Positions 1 through 17,511 of a stretch of 64,000 bases of DNA are shown here, piece after piece (the stretch's first letter is position 1; every line of letters begins with the position of its first letter). This DNA comes from Zygaena filipendulae (lineage: Eukaryota > Arthropoda > Insecta > Lepidoptera > Zygaenidae): NCBI GenBank assembly GCA_907165275.2, contig OU015657.1, positions 10,067,001 to 10,131,000 on the forward strand, read 5' to 3'. The notes beneath the pieces were generated by a model that was not told where the DNA came from, made no database searches, and worked only from the letters and a program-made list of their open reading frames with translations. The position numbers were made by a program, and so were the translations under genes.

Positions 1-146
1 TCTTTCTTGCTCACTCTCGTGGGCAATAACACGCTGTGCCGCCGTTTCACTTGTTCTTCTTCTTTTAAAAATTCAGAGACAAGATTGAAGAAAAGAATTT
101 AGTGTAAAGCAGGCTTTGACCACGTCTTTTCCTTTTGTGTTTGCAG

Positions 147-5924
<5,778 letters not shown>

Positions 5925-5967
5925 AGGGATGCGACGCGCCGGCCGGGGCGCGACGCCGCACGCGGGG

Positions 5968-6105
5968 GGGTGCAAGATCGATTATTAACAATCGATTAAT
6001 CGATACTAAACAAACAATCGATTATTGGAAATTGAACAATTGATTGATCGATTATGAGCAATCAGTCGATTGATCGATTAAATGCAATCGATTAATCGAT
6101 ACTTA
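5968..6105. repeat. ATCGATTA-rich simple repeat
   Basis: ATCGATTA/TAATCGAT units recur every 8-30 bases. A matching block at 6425-6475 ends CGATTACCGATTAGGCACAT. The MITE at 6138-6305 lies between the two blocks, so it may have split one older repeat. Confidence 0.7.
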
Positions 6106-6137
6106 CAGTGACAGCATGGATAGTCGATTTAGCTTCT

Positions 6138-6305
6138 GCCCCCTTAGCTAAATTGACTATATATTTCCGTTATCGCTATAGAAAACTAAAGAACGTATCG
6201 GCATGTGACGTGGTCACACAAAATGAAACTTTTGATTGGACGATATTTCGTGACCAAGTGGTAGTAGCGACAACGATTATAGAAGGTCAACTTGGCTAAG
6301 GGGGC
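6138..6305. mobile_element. MITE with GCCCCCTTAGC termini
   Basis: GCCCCCTTAGC at the left matches GCTAAGGGGGC at the right. Inner blocks AAATTGAC and AGGTCAACTT plus a GTGGTCAC / GTGACCA pair place it in the same family as 2586-2783. It is 168 bp and non-coding. Confidence 0.8.
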
Positions 6306-7037
6306 TGTTTTATACTCGAGACAGTCTAAACTATTCGCTGATATGAGTTAAACATTACATCTACATATAGTCGTACTTTTATTCCCAGTTCAATAATCAG
6401 ACATAATGTATTAGGTGATAATTATTATCGATCACGTTGAATTGTTTAATCGATTGATCGATTACCGATTAGGCACATCCCTACGTGTCCCGCAGCGTCT
6501 CGCTAGTGCGGTTTGAGCATGAACTGAATGAACACAAAGCGGACTGTCGCGTCCGCTTTTTGTGTAGACGAATCCACTGACTACACATATACAGGGTGTA
6601 AAATATATTATTAGCATCCATACATTTAAATAGGGCATAAACCTGCCCTAACGCTGAATATGTGTGGGCGATAATCCATTGGTGGAGTTCACACACGCTG
6701 TCGAAATGAAAAAATGTCTAATATATTTTTTTTTGTTAATAATTATATTATTGTAGTCCGAAGATAAACGCTAGACGAATTGTCTTAAGTTTTGATAGCA
6801 CTCTGTGTAAGCAATCTACTTAAAATGCTACCATTAGGATAATTAATGTAATATTGTGCATCTGAAAAGTTATAAAAACTGCAACGCGTGTTAAAAATAC
6901 TTTTACTTTAAAATTGTCATTTCAAACTAATTTGTGAATTAGAACTATCTCGAGTTGCAGTTTCATCAGTTTTCAGTTGTGCCGTGTGCGCTAGGCCACT
7001 TGGCGTCTAGCGGTTAAGAATCTATTTTTAATTGCAA

Positions 7038-7043
7038 AATAAA
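7038..7043 (+). promoter_or_regulatory. Candidate polyadenylation signal AATAAA
   Basis: A perfect hexamer 1.1 kb after the mannosidase stop, followed by a T-rich stretch. It is the first clear AATAAA downstream of the stop codon. Confidence 0.4.
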
Positions 7044-8590
7044 GGCTATTACGGCCCCTTTTTGTACACAAATGTATACTCATCGCTTTTTGTACATATA
7101 CTTTGATTAACTAGTTAATATTTGACAGATTCTGAAGTATACAAAAAACTGCCAAAACGTCCAATTTATTCGAGTAAAGTTAATTTTGCCATTGAGAAAC
7201 GGACCTGTTGAGTATGAAATGTGACTGATTGTGATGGTACGGTCTCACTCTTCGTTTCGCAAGAATATACAAACAGCAGTAGATAATATATGTAATAATT
7301 TTTGCCAGTAATTGGATCTTATTGCAATAGTAATAAAGTTCAAAGACTGACAAAAGTGTTTATACATCTTATATTATATTATGAGCTATAATGCGTGCCA
7401 TGCTTGGAGCATTCAAAACGGCCAAGACTTCGTTTCAATACCGATTGTTTACCGCCGATTACCGTAAGAGAGGAGGAGGGGCATACATTACGTTATAGTC
7501 ACGTATGGTGGGTGGGTACTCACGGTGGGTGGTCGTGGCCAACTATAGTTTTTATAGACCGATGTGAACTGATAGAACTTGCACATTCGCACGAGCCTTT
7601 GCTATAAACTTGAGAACGAAAGCGTATTATTAGAAAAATCGGTCTTCTTCTTAGAGTATTGAACAAACAGGAGACGCTATTAACGGACAATACTTACCCT
7701 CTGTCAAAAGTATGAGAGCGCGGCTCTTACCTGGTGGTATATATTATGTATTTTTTTTATATACTTATATAAATTATATTTTGGTATAAATGTAACTTGT
7801 GTGAGTAATCTTTTGGTTGTAGGGTCGTCTCAAGATTGTGTGCGTGCGTGATGACGTGGTATTTGCTAAGTGTGCGTTACCTCGCCCCCCCGCTAAAAGT
7901 AATACACATTTTGGTTTAAAATGTTGTGCCTGTAGCGTCTCTTTTTGGTTAAATACTTTGTCTTATTTTTGTAGGCTGTGCAAAGTTGCGTCATGTCATT
8001 AGAGTGAAGTTGCTGAATAGTTTAGCTAGATACAGCAAACTCTTTGCCACTTATAGGGTAATGTTGAAGAGTTTACTTCGATTCGGGCGTAATTTAGCGT
8101 ATGAATCATAGTGAAAGTGACGCATTCAAAGTTAGCATAATTTATATAAATAGTCAATGATTTTCGGTTGTATAATTTAACGTTTTTATGTGAAAGTTAC
8201 AGAGCCAGTTGTCTAGTAATACTAGGGGTCTACTGTCTAAGTTACAATAGACGAAATTAGAATGTAATAACAGTTCTTTTGGTACTAATTCTACTAATGT
8301 GAAACGCAGTTTTGCTCCTGCTACCCAATTCTCGCCTCCTTCGAAAAAATCTCAGTTCTCAGTCTTCGAAAAAGTTTCAGAAATTGTTGTTGTTTTTTAT
8401 CTTCGCCCCATCTGGGACAGGCAAGGGATGTTGAGCCATACAGCCAAGTCATATGTTACAGTTTTAGAAGTTTATTATGTATTAGTAAATATACTCTGTA
8501 TTAAGTGCTATAGTGGTAATTAACTGCAACTTCATAGCTTAAAGTTCCGATTAAGCATCGAAATGCATCTCAGTAACGCAATTGGATGTA

Positions 8591-8596
8591 AATAAA
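8591..8596 (+). promoter_or_regulatory. Candidate distal polyadenylation signal
   Basis: AATAAA followed within nine bases by a genomic A10 run (8605-8614). It could end a long 3' UTR, or mark the A-tail of an old retroinsertion. Confidence 0.3.
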
Positions 8597-8621
8597 ACTT
8601 CAGAAAAAAAAAACGAAAGAA

Positions 8622-8661
8622 TCGTAGTCTATACAGCCAATTCAGGCTGTATGAACTACGA
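8622..8661. repeat. Short hairpin
   Basis: CGTAGT..TATACAGCC and GGCTGTAT..ACTACG pair around a six-base loop, one mismatch per arm. The arms are about 16 bp, too short for a microRNA precursor. Confidence 0.5.
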
Positions 8662-9094
8662 TCCCTTTGCCTCCCCCAAAAAAGGGTAAAAACAAAAACA
8701 AATATTATGCTTCACGATCCGTACTACGCAAACTAATTAAACAAAATTAAAGTGGTGATGTAAGTGATTAAAGTAAGAACTTTTCTTTTTTTTGGTACAA
8801 ATATACTATAAAATATATTAGTTTTTAATATAAAACAATGCACACTATTTAAAAACTATAAAAAGCTGCTGCGGTTTTAGCTCCGGATGAATCGTGTAGA
8901 ATGGTATGGATACGGCTTTCGAATAAGCTTTTACTGACAACATTTTACACTATAAACTAGAAGTCTAGTTCGATTTGTCTTGAGAATAGGAGATACGAAG
9001 AAATAGGTTCGAGTATCGAGATTTTGTGGTCGACATAGGGATCAAACAGCAAACTCGAGTTCGAGATTTTTTCGAATCCGAAAAGGCTCCTGCC

Positions 9095-9227
9095 GGGCTA
9101 AGATGCGCAAGACGACAAAATTTTATCGAGCCTTTTTATCGATTCTCGTCGACATATTGTATGGCTTGGTCGACGAGAATCGATAAAATGGCTCGATAAA
9201 ATTTTATCATGTTGCGCATTTTAGCCC
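9095..9227. mobile_element. Foldback element with GGGCTAAGATGCGCAA ends
   Basis: The left arm GGGCTAAGATGCGCAA..AAAATTTTATCGAGCC..ATCGATTCTCGTCGAC is matched inversely by the right arm after a loop of about 15 bases, giving roughly a 55-bp stem. There is no coding sequence. Confidence 0.75.
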
Positions 9228-9432
9228 CCCTGTCGTCTTAAAAATCGATAAGGCTTATCTATAATGCGAGATCGATGTTAATGTGAGGGAGAACCCTTAT
9301 AGTAGAAGCAAAGCGGTATTGTGTTTTGTGAGAGTGGAAAAAACGCGTTGAACACTGAAGAGAGAAGGAAGTTTATAAAGAGCGGGTTTCAATATATTAT
9401 TTGGTTCCATACATACAATGTGTTCTTTAAGC

Positions 9433-9593
9433 CGATCGTCCAGTGTCCACCGCCAACTAAACTAAGTTAGTTTAGCTTAGCATAGTTTTGAGCCAGTTTT
9501 TCATACATGTGCGTCCACCGCAAACTATGAAAAACTGGCTCAACTATGCGAGCTAAGCTAAACCAACTTAGTTTAGTTGGCGGTGGACGATCG
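9433..9593. mobile_element. Near-perfect foldback element (GTCCACCGCCAAC arms)
   Basis: The outer block CGATCGTCCA and the long arm CCACCGCCAACTAAACTAAG return inversely at 9545-9593. A second GTCCACCGC motif sits in the central loop (near 9513). The arms are ~70 bp with only a 4-base insertion (CAGT) and few mismatches, so this is a young or conserved palindrome. Confidence 0.8.
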
Positions 9594-9839
9594 CCTTTAT
9601 TCCTGACTGAAAAGCAGCCAAGCTCGACGCAAACAAATATCAATTTCAAATTAAAAATGCAGTCCAATTATAACCCATCGTATTTATTCTTAATTATCCA
9701 TTGAAATATAGATGCTTCTCTTAATACAATTATACAATATTTAATATTAAATTATACAATATTAAATTAAAAGTATTTTACTCATATGTAACTCTAAAAC
9801 TGTTGTAATGTTTTATTAATGTAATAGTCGAAGCGGTAT

Positions 9840-10085
9840 TTACATATCCTGACGTGTGAAATTATTGATAGATCTATACAAGACATCCTCAAAGAGGAAA
9901 TATCAGGAGCAAGAGAAACTGACGGGCACGTGTGCGAAGGATTATGGATGTCAAGGCGAAAGACCGAATCACACAATCTTACACAAGTAAGGTTTGTAGC
10001 AAATGGTTGCCCATACTCTCTGCCTATCCCTTACGGAGAGACAGGCGGGAACTTATGTATGTATGTATGTGTGTGTATGTATTGA
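9840..10085 (+). repeat. Interspersed repeat ending in (TATG)n
   Basis: It ends GGTTGCCCATACTCTCTGCC, then GGAGAGACAGGCGGGAACTT and a TATG/TGTG run at 10056-10082. This ending is common in moth genomes. The 5' limit is approximate. Confidence 0.55.
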
Positions 10086-10370
10086 TTTACAAAACCATTC
10101 CTCCTCTGTAATGTTATGTGAGGAAAATAGCAGTGTTTTCTAAACAAAGCTGTACCGAGGCGGCAGCCCGCCACTCGTTATAATATGCTCCTTCCACAAA
10201 CTTTATTTCATAAGTTTCTTCTACTTATTCTACGTATTTTCAGTTCTAATTTTCAACTCTTTGTATTTCTTATATTTTTTTATATCGCTCGATATTAGAA
10301 TCATTTTGAATGGGCAACATTTATCGTGATCAGTACTCTAATATCGTTATTGTCGGCTTATATAATCTTG

Positions 10371-10550
10371 CTAGCTGTGCCCCGCGGTTTTACCGGCGTG
10401 ACTTTTGGAATTCCCACAGGAACTCCCATTTTTTTTTAATAGAAACCTTTCCTTAACTTCCACAAATATTTCAAGATCAAAATTTGCCAAATCGGTCCAG
10501 CAATTATCGAGTTTTAGCGAGCCAAACGAAAGGCAATTCATTAGATCATA
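10371..10550 (+). repeat. GCTGT-type repeat
   Basis: Begins GCTAGCTGTGCCCCGCGGTT and ends in the GAGTTTTAGCGAGCCAAACG variant tail, which is shared with 25560-25625 and, inverted, 46515-46600. Confidence 0.75.
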
Positions 10551-11740
10551 TAACTAAAATGTTATGTAACTGAAGCAAGAATTTGTTTTCCAACTCCTAA
10601 GAGTTTGCCAGAGGTCATAGGAGCCTTAAAATCAATGTGACAAATGACCCACTTGTCAAGAAAAGTATCTAGGCCGACAATCACGAAACTTAGGCAGACG
10701 TTGCTTTACAACGAGTGGCATGCTACCATCTCGTTACAATATTATTACATTCTATTACTAAGGTATTATTATGAGTATAGATGGGCAATCAACCCAAGCA
10801 TCGGATTTAAACCCGATAAAAGTCTGGGCGTTTATGGGCTTTTATCGGCACCGGGCTTGAACCGGATTTATTGTCCATCTCCATCTGTAATTAATTATTG
10901 ACCATTATAAAGTCTAAACCCTTCAAATACCGATTGAACCTTATAAAAAAGGCATAGTTACATAAATATATTATAGACTATTAATGGAAGGTAGTAAATT
11001 AAATGCTCAAGTCAATTAGAGGTTTTGAGAATAAAGTCGTCGACTTAAAAACTGTATTAAAACAATAAATAATTGAAACATTTAAGTTAGTTATTTGTCG
11101 AGAAACTAAATTTATTAGATTTATATAATAATTTGTTTTTATAATACCTCTTATTCTTTAGTAAATCGTTGTTAACATTTTCTTAATTCTTGTTTTTATC
11201 AATAACTTAATTATTAGGTATTAACTAATGCTTAGCATTATGCTGTAGGTATTTATTTAAATTTAGGAATCACTTTAATTACTAAAGGTTAAACGGGGGA
11301 CATATTAAAGGAATTCGGTATTCGATTCTCTCACAATAACAAGTAATTATTTTAAAAAATATTTATGAAATATTTTAATTTAATTTTTTTTTTATAATAC
11401 TAAATCCATGAAAACGTCATTCACCCGCGGAAATCCACGTTTTAATTCATGGTTTTCTCGGTGATTTTTCTGTTTATATTTTTATTAGGTAGGAATTATC
11501 GAGGGTGTATGTACGTCCCTGGTTTAACCTGACACCCTATGAATAAATTTGAGTAATAAGTTGTAAACTCGCTTTGATTCGTATACAATAGAATCAGAAC
11601 TACTATTATACATATCGATCTTCATTATTTACTAAAATATTTTCATAATTATATTTATTATATTATATAATATAATTTGAGTACCTACGGTTAACGATTT
11701 ACAGTTTATTTTATCTTAGTACATACTACATATAATACGA

Positions 11741-11940
11741 CTAACTGTCTCCCGCGGTCTCACCCGCGGTAATTTCGGAGTCCCCGTGGGAATTTCGGGA
11801 TAAAAGTAACCTATGTCACTCAAGACTACCGTAGCTTCTTATGAGTGAAAGAATTTTCAAAATCGGTTCAGTAGATCCAGAGATTACCCCCTACAACGTC
11901 ATAAACTCACAATCTTTACCTATTAATAAGATTAGTATAG
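11741..11940 (+). repeat. GCTGT-type repeat
   Basis: Begins CTAACTGTCTCCCGCGGTCT, contains GGGAATTTCGGGATAAAAGT and ends ATTAATAAGATTAGTATAG, the usual 3' signature. Confidence 0.75.
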
Positions 11941-12485
11941 ATTTTATTACAATTTTAATGCACTATAACCTTTAACAAACACTAGATAAATTTTATTAAT
12001 ACCTACCTGCTGTGCTTGCGACTTTGCTTAGAATTTTCTAATGGAAAAGAATTTCTTCTTCAGATTCAACTGTCATACATTACATACTCTTTATTTTTGA
12101 AATCAGTAAAATACATAGTAGCCTATATATTCCACACTATTTATTATAAATTAAGGTATCGATTTTACTAAAGGTAAAAACATCGAAACTGAAAAATTCA
12201 GATACCAATAACAGATATTAATTTTATTTATTGGTATCGTTTATTTTATTGATTAGTTATCTTTAATTGCTTAAAACATTTTTGTGAATTTTAAGGTTAT
12301 CTACCTCACAATATCCAGTACACGACTATTCTACCATTACCAATAAATTCCGGGCATTATTTGCGCAAAAGAAATATTTACAGTAATTATTACCTAAAAA
12401 TATAGGTTACTACGTTCTATATACTTATTATGTTTTGCATGCGTTTAAGCACATGGCAGACCAAGTTGGGAACCTTAGGGCGGCA

Positions 12486-12644
12486 CCACAGTCTCGGCGG
12501 CGGCGGTGGCGGCAGCGGCAAAAACAAATGGTAGACAAGATAAGAAGTTGGCCACAGCTCGCGCCGTCGTAGCTGAGGTCTACTTCGTATGTTGTCTACC
12601 ATTTGTTTTTGCCGCTGCCGCCACCGCCGCCGCCGAGACTGTGG
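12486..12644. repeat. Perfect 53-bp inverted repeat, GC-rich
   Basis: Left arm 12486-12538 and right arm 12592-12644 are exact reverse complements over 53 bases, separated by a 53-base loop. The arms contain CGG-repeat-like blocks (CTCGGCGGCGGCGGTGGCGG) and CAAATGGTAGACAA at the base of the loop. The block is strikingly GC-rich in very AT-rich surroundings. It could be a young foldback transposon or a transcribed long hairpin. The open frame across it follows from the GGC repeats and is not evidence of a protein. Confidence 0.9.
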
Positions 12645-13566
12645 CCAAGTAGTAATGAAAAAATTCGCGCGTTGATACATAATAGTATGTAGTTCGCATC
12701 AAATTTATTATTGACATAGTCTGCAAGAGTACCTATATTTTTTTCATTGTTTAAATGATTTATAATAATAACATTTCACCATTATAATAGATCTCATTTT
12801 CTTGAATTAAACAGATTGTTTAAATACTTAGTTTTATGATTCATTGCGCGTTGTGCTTTAGTTGGACACTAACGATAGCTTTGCTAAGCGGTCGCCCTAA
12901 TTCGATAAAACTAAGAAACTAATTTTTCAAGTTATGTATAATTACTTCGAAAAGAAATCCATATCTCATGACCACTTCTTTTCTTCTTTAGTTTTATTAA
13001 GATGGCTTTAGGTAAAGTCGTTACATTTTATACAAATTTCAATATACCTAACAATTTTCTCACACTTCAGCTGTTTTTTTATTTATTACCTTATTCGTTA
13101 TTTAAATATTATTTGATAGTATATTACACTTTATATAAATACTTTATTTTTGCGTATATTTTATTTTAATATTCGCTGAATCGGTAAATATTATAGGTAG
13201 GTAAGTAATTAGTGTTTTATTGATAAGGTATATAAATAAAGAAACGTCGGCGCAGTGTGTAATAGTGTGAGGAAGATAACTGTTAATTATTATCGTATTA
13301 AATAATAATTAATTAATCATCGTCATCAATATATAATAATTTATTAAATCCAAATTTCGTTCATTGTAATTTCGATTTTATGTGCAGCTCATAAGGTCGA
13401 AATTTCAACGGGGCGTTTCGATGTGTGGTTTTAATGAGACGTATTTACATAACTAATATACTCTTATGCACCTGTTAATGATGCATTTACACTGTAGATT
13501 TATTTATTTTTATTTATTTTTTAAATATGTACTATGTGTTGGTGACTTTGCGTTGGTGATTTCGTT

Positions 13567-13625
13567 TTTTACCGACTTCCAAAAAGGAGGAGGTTCTGAA
13601 TTCGGCTGTATGTATTTTTTTTTTA
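13567..13625 (+). repeat. Fragment of the ACCGACTTCCAAAAAGGAGG repeat
   Basis: The same opening as the tandem block at 39972-40770, followed by a T-run. Only the 5' signature is present. Confidence 0.6.
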
Positions 13626-14859
13626 AATAATGATTACAATAAGTTTGTATAGTTAATAAAAACGCAAAATAATGCAACAGACGACAATTAAAACACCTAA
13701 TGAATTATGTACTATTTATTAGAAATATTTACATGTACATTATGTATATACTAACGTTAGACGGCAATGTATTTAGTGTTAGGAATTTCGGTGTGTAGCT
13801 ATATCTAGTAATGAATATTGTTATTATTTATACATAGGGAATAAGTGTATGACGTGTGACTGTTGAACGTTTTTTAATTACTTATAGTATAATGTAGATA
13901 ACAATTATCGTAATTGTGCATAATATCGGATGTTGCACAATTCTGAAATTGATACTTTTTTTAAAGTAGACGGATGGGTCTCATAACTTCTACGTGTGCA
14001 AAGGCATTTCAATTTATTATGACAGTAACGAGTAAGGCTTAGGAATCGGTTACTTTTAGTAGGTAACTCTTTCATAACTTTTCATGTAAAAAAAAACTCA
14101 TTGTCAATTCAAATAAATTTTCTCAATCCAAATCGAAGAGCTGATTGAGCAAGGACTATATTGTTTATGAAGTTGTTTTTGGTAATGTCAATGTTTGCAG
14201 AGCTATCAATGAATTTTGTATTAGGGTAAATTATACGTAGACGTAATTATAAATATAAAATGTGATTTTTGATTTCGTAAATTTACCAGGTAGATTTGTG
14301 ACCGATTTCGGTGCGAAATTCTCAAAAAAAAAATCTTTTTACGTATGTTGCTTAGTAAAGTCCGTTATGCAAATGCCAAAATCAAACTGTAAATTCTGTA
14401 TAAATTGACGTTTACACCTGTCAAATTAAACAACGAGCTTAAAAAGCCGGACTTTAGCCGTAAAACTGACAAATTAATGTAGAGTACTAATGCGCTGCAG
14501 TCAACCTATCTATGTAGTGTTAATACTGCCTTGTACGTAATGAATGTATGAGATTTACCGCCGCACTCAGAGTCGATTTAATGGTTACTTAACGGATTTT
14601 AAGTAAGGATTAAAAAAAATTCACTCTCAGAGACAGTTAATCCTCCATTAATCACGTTTAATGAGGATTAACTTTAAGTGGCGGCTGACCCTTACTTAAG
14701 ACTTAATTGGAGATTTTTGACATTTAAAAGTAAGGTTATGTTTGTTTTTGTTGTTAAAATTTCAAAACCAAAGTTGGATTTTTTAAACTTTTAGGGCGTC
14801 GATCACGTCACAGTAATTAGCAAAGCATGTCTGACCTAGAAGATTTTATTGAGTTTACG

Positions 14860-15370
14860 AATTGCTGGACTTCCAGGTGTCATGTGCTACACATATTAAA
14901 ATAAGAAGTCCTGGTGGAATATCATAGAAGAGGATTGTTTTCTTTTAATGTTCAGGCAGTAACAGGCCCGAATTTGGATTTTTTAAAGTTGTAGCTCGAT
15001 GGCCTAGCGGAACTCATGATAGCTTTATTCATTATAGTAGTGCACTAAAACAGCTGTCAGGTGTATTGCAAGGTATACTGCTTGGTGAGTGATTATGTAG
15101 TAGGTAAATGATGTGCATTTAACACCATTCTTGTCCTAATTCAAACAGTCAAGAAAAGTACAATAAAAGCCATATCAGTAATCAAAACGAAAAATACTGT
15201 TGAGAGTTTTTAGTATTTGGAAAAGGAAGTTTCCATATCTTCAAGTGAGTATGAGTATCAAATTAGACACAGTTGTGGCTGTAATTTGTGTGTGTGCTAC
15301 ATTTCACAATATCTCATTACCATTAGATGAACTCCTGCTTTATACTGACAATAGATCACTATTGCGATTG
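14860..15370 (+). pseudogene. Harbinger nuclease (HARBI1-like) relic
   Basis: Reading across frameshifts, the order of blocks is LPGV, THIKIRSPGG, GLFSFNVQAVTGPNLDFL, VVARWPSGTHDS, LSGVLQGILLG and LDTVVAVICVCATFHNIS. These match the DDE core and the C-terminal (C)xLHNI helix of PIF/Harbinger nucleases. The segment with the first catalytic Asp (between LPGV and THIKI) is deleted, one frameshift follows DFL, and a stop follows LLGE. The Asp of THDS survives. It is certainly non-functional. Confidence 0.8.
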
Positions 15371-15513
15371 TGATTCTGATCATATTATATCCGGTACCTA
15401 ACATAAATGATATACATAAGAAAATCCCAATAGTAATGGTTCTTGTTCAGGCAATCCATAGTTGAGAGATTTTTTAGAGATAACTAGTTAGGTATAGATA
15501 ACTTTTTATGAAT

Positions 15514-15876
15514 AACTAGCTGTGCCCCACGGTTTTACTCCACATTAGTTTCGGAATCCCCGCAGGAACGATTTTCTTTTAAAATAGTTTTATTCTTCGT
15601 TATAACATCAGCTATTTGCCTGAAAGTCCCGTTAAAATCGGTCTAGCTGTTTTAGACAGAACAAACAGACAGACGGTTTCACCCGCGGTAATTTCAGAGT
15701 TACCGAAGGGAATTCCGGGATAAAAAGTACCCTATGTCCTTCTCTGTACCCCTGACAACGTGCATGCCAAATTTCATCTAAATCGGTTCAGCCGTTTTTG
15801 CGTGATTGAGTAACAAACATCCAAACATCTAAACATCCAAACATCCACACTTTCACATTTATAATATTAGTAGGAT
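15514..15876 (+). repeat. Two GCTGT-type repeats in tandem
   Basis: The first copy starts AACTAGCTGTGCCCCACGGT. A second begins near 15675 at CGGTTTCACCCGCGG and ends with three short ACATCCAAAC/ACATCTAAAC units, CACTTTCACATTTATAATAT and TAGTAGG. The short units correspond to the octamer that is hugely expanded at 47823-48540. Confidence 0.8.
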
Positions 15877-16064
15877 TATATTATACTTTCATATGCATTG
15901 AGTGAAAAACTGTTAATTTGGAATCACAAACAGACACTTCAATTTTATTTATATGTATAAATTTATAGATTAAAAACCATAAAATAATAAAAAAAGAATT
16001 GGTTATACTCAGATTTTGTTTGTTATTTGTTTTTTTAAGGTGTAATAACAATTTTTACTTACAG

Positions 16065-16245
16065 AGTGGTTGCACCTTGGAATGGGCTACCGGAAGAAGT
16101 CTTGGCACCTTACAATTATTATTTGAAAACAGACTGGACAAATATTAGAAACAAAAGATAGAAAAATAGTAATGTATAACTGGATACAGGCACCTATCAG
16201 CTGCTTCAACTACCTGCCTGAATTTTAAATAAATAAAATAAAACT
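16065..16245 (+). pseudogene. LINE ORF2 3' end with A-rich tail
   Basis: It reads RVVAPWNGLPEEVLAPY, then YYLKTDWTNI, the WNxLPxxVV...FKxxLD ending seen at the C-terminus of many LINE reverse-transcriptase proteins. It ends in AAATAAATAAAATAAAAC. It is a truncated, dead copy inside the Harbinger element. Confidence 0.65.
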
Positions 16246-16330
16246 AGTTCATTTAAAATAAATAATTTTATTATTGTAATTCTATTTTTTTTTTAATTCA
16301 GCTAGCTCTAGTTTTGCCATCTACAATAGC

Positions 16331-17118
16331 TTAATTTTTTTCTTCCTCAAACTCAGCAGCTCTCTCAGCAGCTTGTTTTAATGTCTCCAACTAAAAAAAT
16401 ACACTCATTAGAACTACATATTTTAGAATACATATTATAACACACATTAGCTGTGCCCTGCGATTCCACCCGTTTGAGTTTCTGAATTTCCGCAAGGACT
16501 CCAAAGTAGCATAATTTACACCTTATAACATCATTTAATTGTCAGAGAAAGTCCCGTTCAAATAGGTTCAACCGTTTCAGAGATTCACCTGTGGAAATCT
16601 CAAAGATCCCACAGGAATTCCCAGATAAAAAGTACCCTATGTTTTTCTCTGTACCGGTGAAAATGTGTATGCAAAATTTCATGTTGATCGGTTAAGCCAT
16701 TAAGGTGTGAAAACGTAACAAATAAACAAACTAAGTTTCACATTTATATTAAAAGGATTTCAATTACAACTTGGTATTTTGCCCAGCCCTGTTGAGTTGT
16801 TATTGAATGTTACCTTTTCTATTATGCTTATTATGCTTCGGTTGAGGTGGTGGATTTGATGGTCCACCTCTAGTTTTTAAAAGATAGCCTTGCTTTTACG
16901 GGCCATAGCCTTAAGGTTATCCCATGCTCTTTTTAATGTAGTTACATCACGCTGCAAGTAAAAAAAATATAATTAGTTCTAGTTATATTAACAAAAAGTG
17001 TATACAAGCAATAACTAGAATACAAGTATATACAAGTAATACAATACCTTGTATACAAGTGCATTACTATTGAACTCGTCAGTGACTGAAATCCACGCCC
17101 TTTTCTTTTTAAAACTGA
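16331..17118 (-). pseudogene. Harbinger Myb/SANT-like DNA-binding gene, decayed, three exons
   Basis: On the minus strand, exon a (about 17118-17048) encodes KVSFKKKRAWISVTDEFNSN and ends AAG|GTATTG. Exon b starts at 16951 after ttgcag and encodes RDVTTLKRAWDNLKAMARKS. After a one-base frame slip it continues KTRGGPSNPPPQPKHN. Exon c (16390-16331) starts after tttttag and encodes LETLKQAAERAAEFEEEKN then stop. This matches the Myb/SANT-like partner of PIF/Harbinger nuclease: a tri-helical domain, a GGP-P linker and a C-terminal coiled coil. It helps bring the nuclease to the transposon ends. The GT-AG junctions survive, but the frame slip after KSKAI and an inserted GCTGT-type repeat between exons b and c break it. 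Confidence 0.75.
16446..16758 (+). repeat. GCTGT-type repeat, compound copy
   Basis: Begins TTAGCTGTGCCCTGCGATTC. A second body copy (CCCACAGGAATTCCCAGATA) follows. Ends TCACATTTATATTAAAAGGA. Inserted into an intron of the Myb-like relic. Confidence 0.75.
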
Positions 17119-17395
17119 CTTTCCGTCGATCAGTTTTGATTCAATTATCGATGTTTAATTAATGTGCAAATAAAAATTTTTCGTCCGGGGTAAAGTTTGC
17201 AACTCATTTGCTTTGTGTTTTATTTTGCTCCTGAAATATAAAGAAAACCATATAAATACATGCCTTACATATTTTTATCTTTTAACAATATGAAACCAAT
17301 AATAATTACTTAATACTCACCATTTTTTATACAATAATTTCAAATTATTATTATATAACTAAAGACGAATTCTCCTTCTTCTACTTCAAGCGCTC

Positions 17396-17511
17396 TCCAC
17401 ATTCGCGCGTAGTTCGCGCGCGAAGCCGCGAAACACCCGCGAACTATAAGTGTAGAATGATGGTTCGCGGGTGTTTCGCGGCTTGGCGCGCGGTTCGCGC
17501 GCGAATGTGGA
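17396..17511. mobile_element. CpG-rich foldback element
   Basis: TCCACATTCGCGCG..AGCCGCGAAACACCCGCGAAC returns inversely as GTTCGCGGGTGTTTCGCGGC..CGCGCGAATGTGGA, with ~52-bp arms and a short loop. It is packed with CG dinucleotides inside AT-rich DNA, and lies just upstream of the Myb-like relic on that gene's strand. Confidence 0.85.

Larger units (their letters stand above)
5925..8620. other. 3' flank / probable 3' UTR of the mannosidase
   Basis: There is no convincing coding sequence here. It holds ATCGATTA-rich simple repeats (5968-6105, 6425-6475), a MITE, a GTACAGTCA-type repeat (7270-7370) and two polyadenylation-signal candidates. How far the mRNA extends cannot be read from sequence alone. 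Confidence 0.6.

Noticed and set aside
12417..12680. Minus-strand frame of 87 codons with Arg/Pro runs
   Set aside because: It reads straight through the perfect palindrome; the runs come from GGC/GCC repeats and both strands are open only for that reason.
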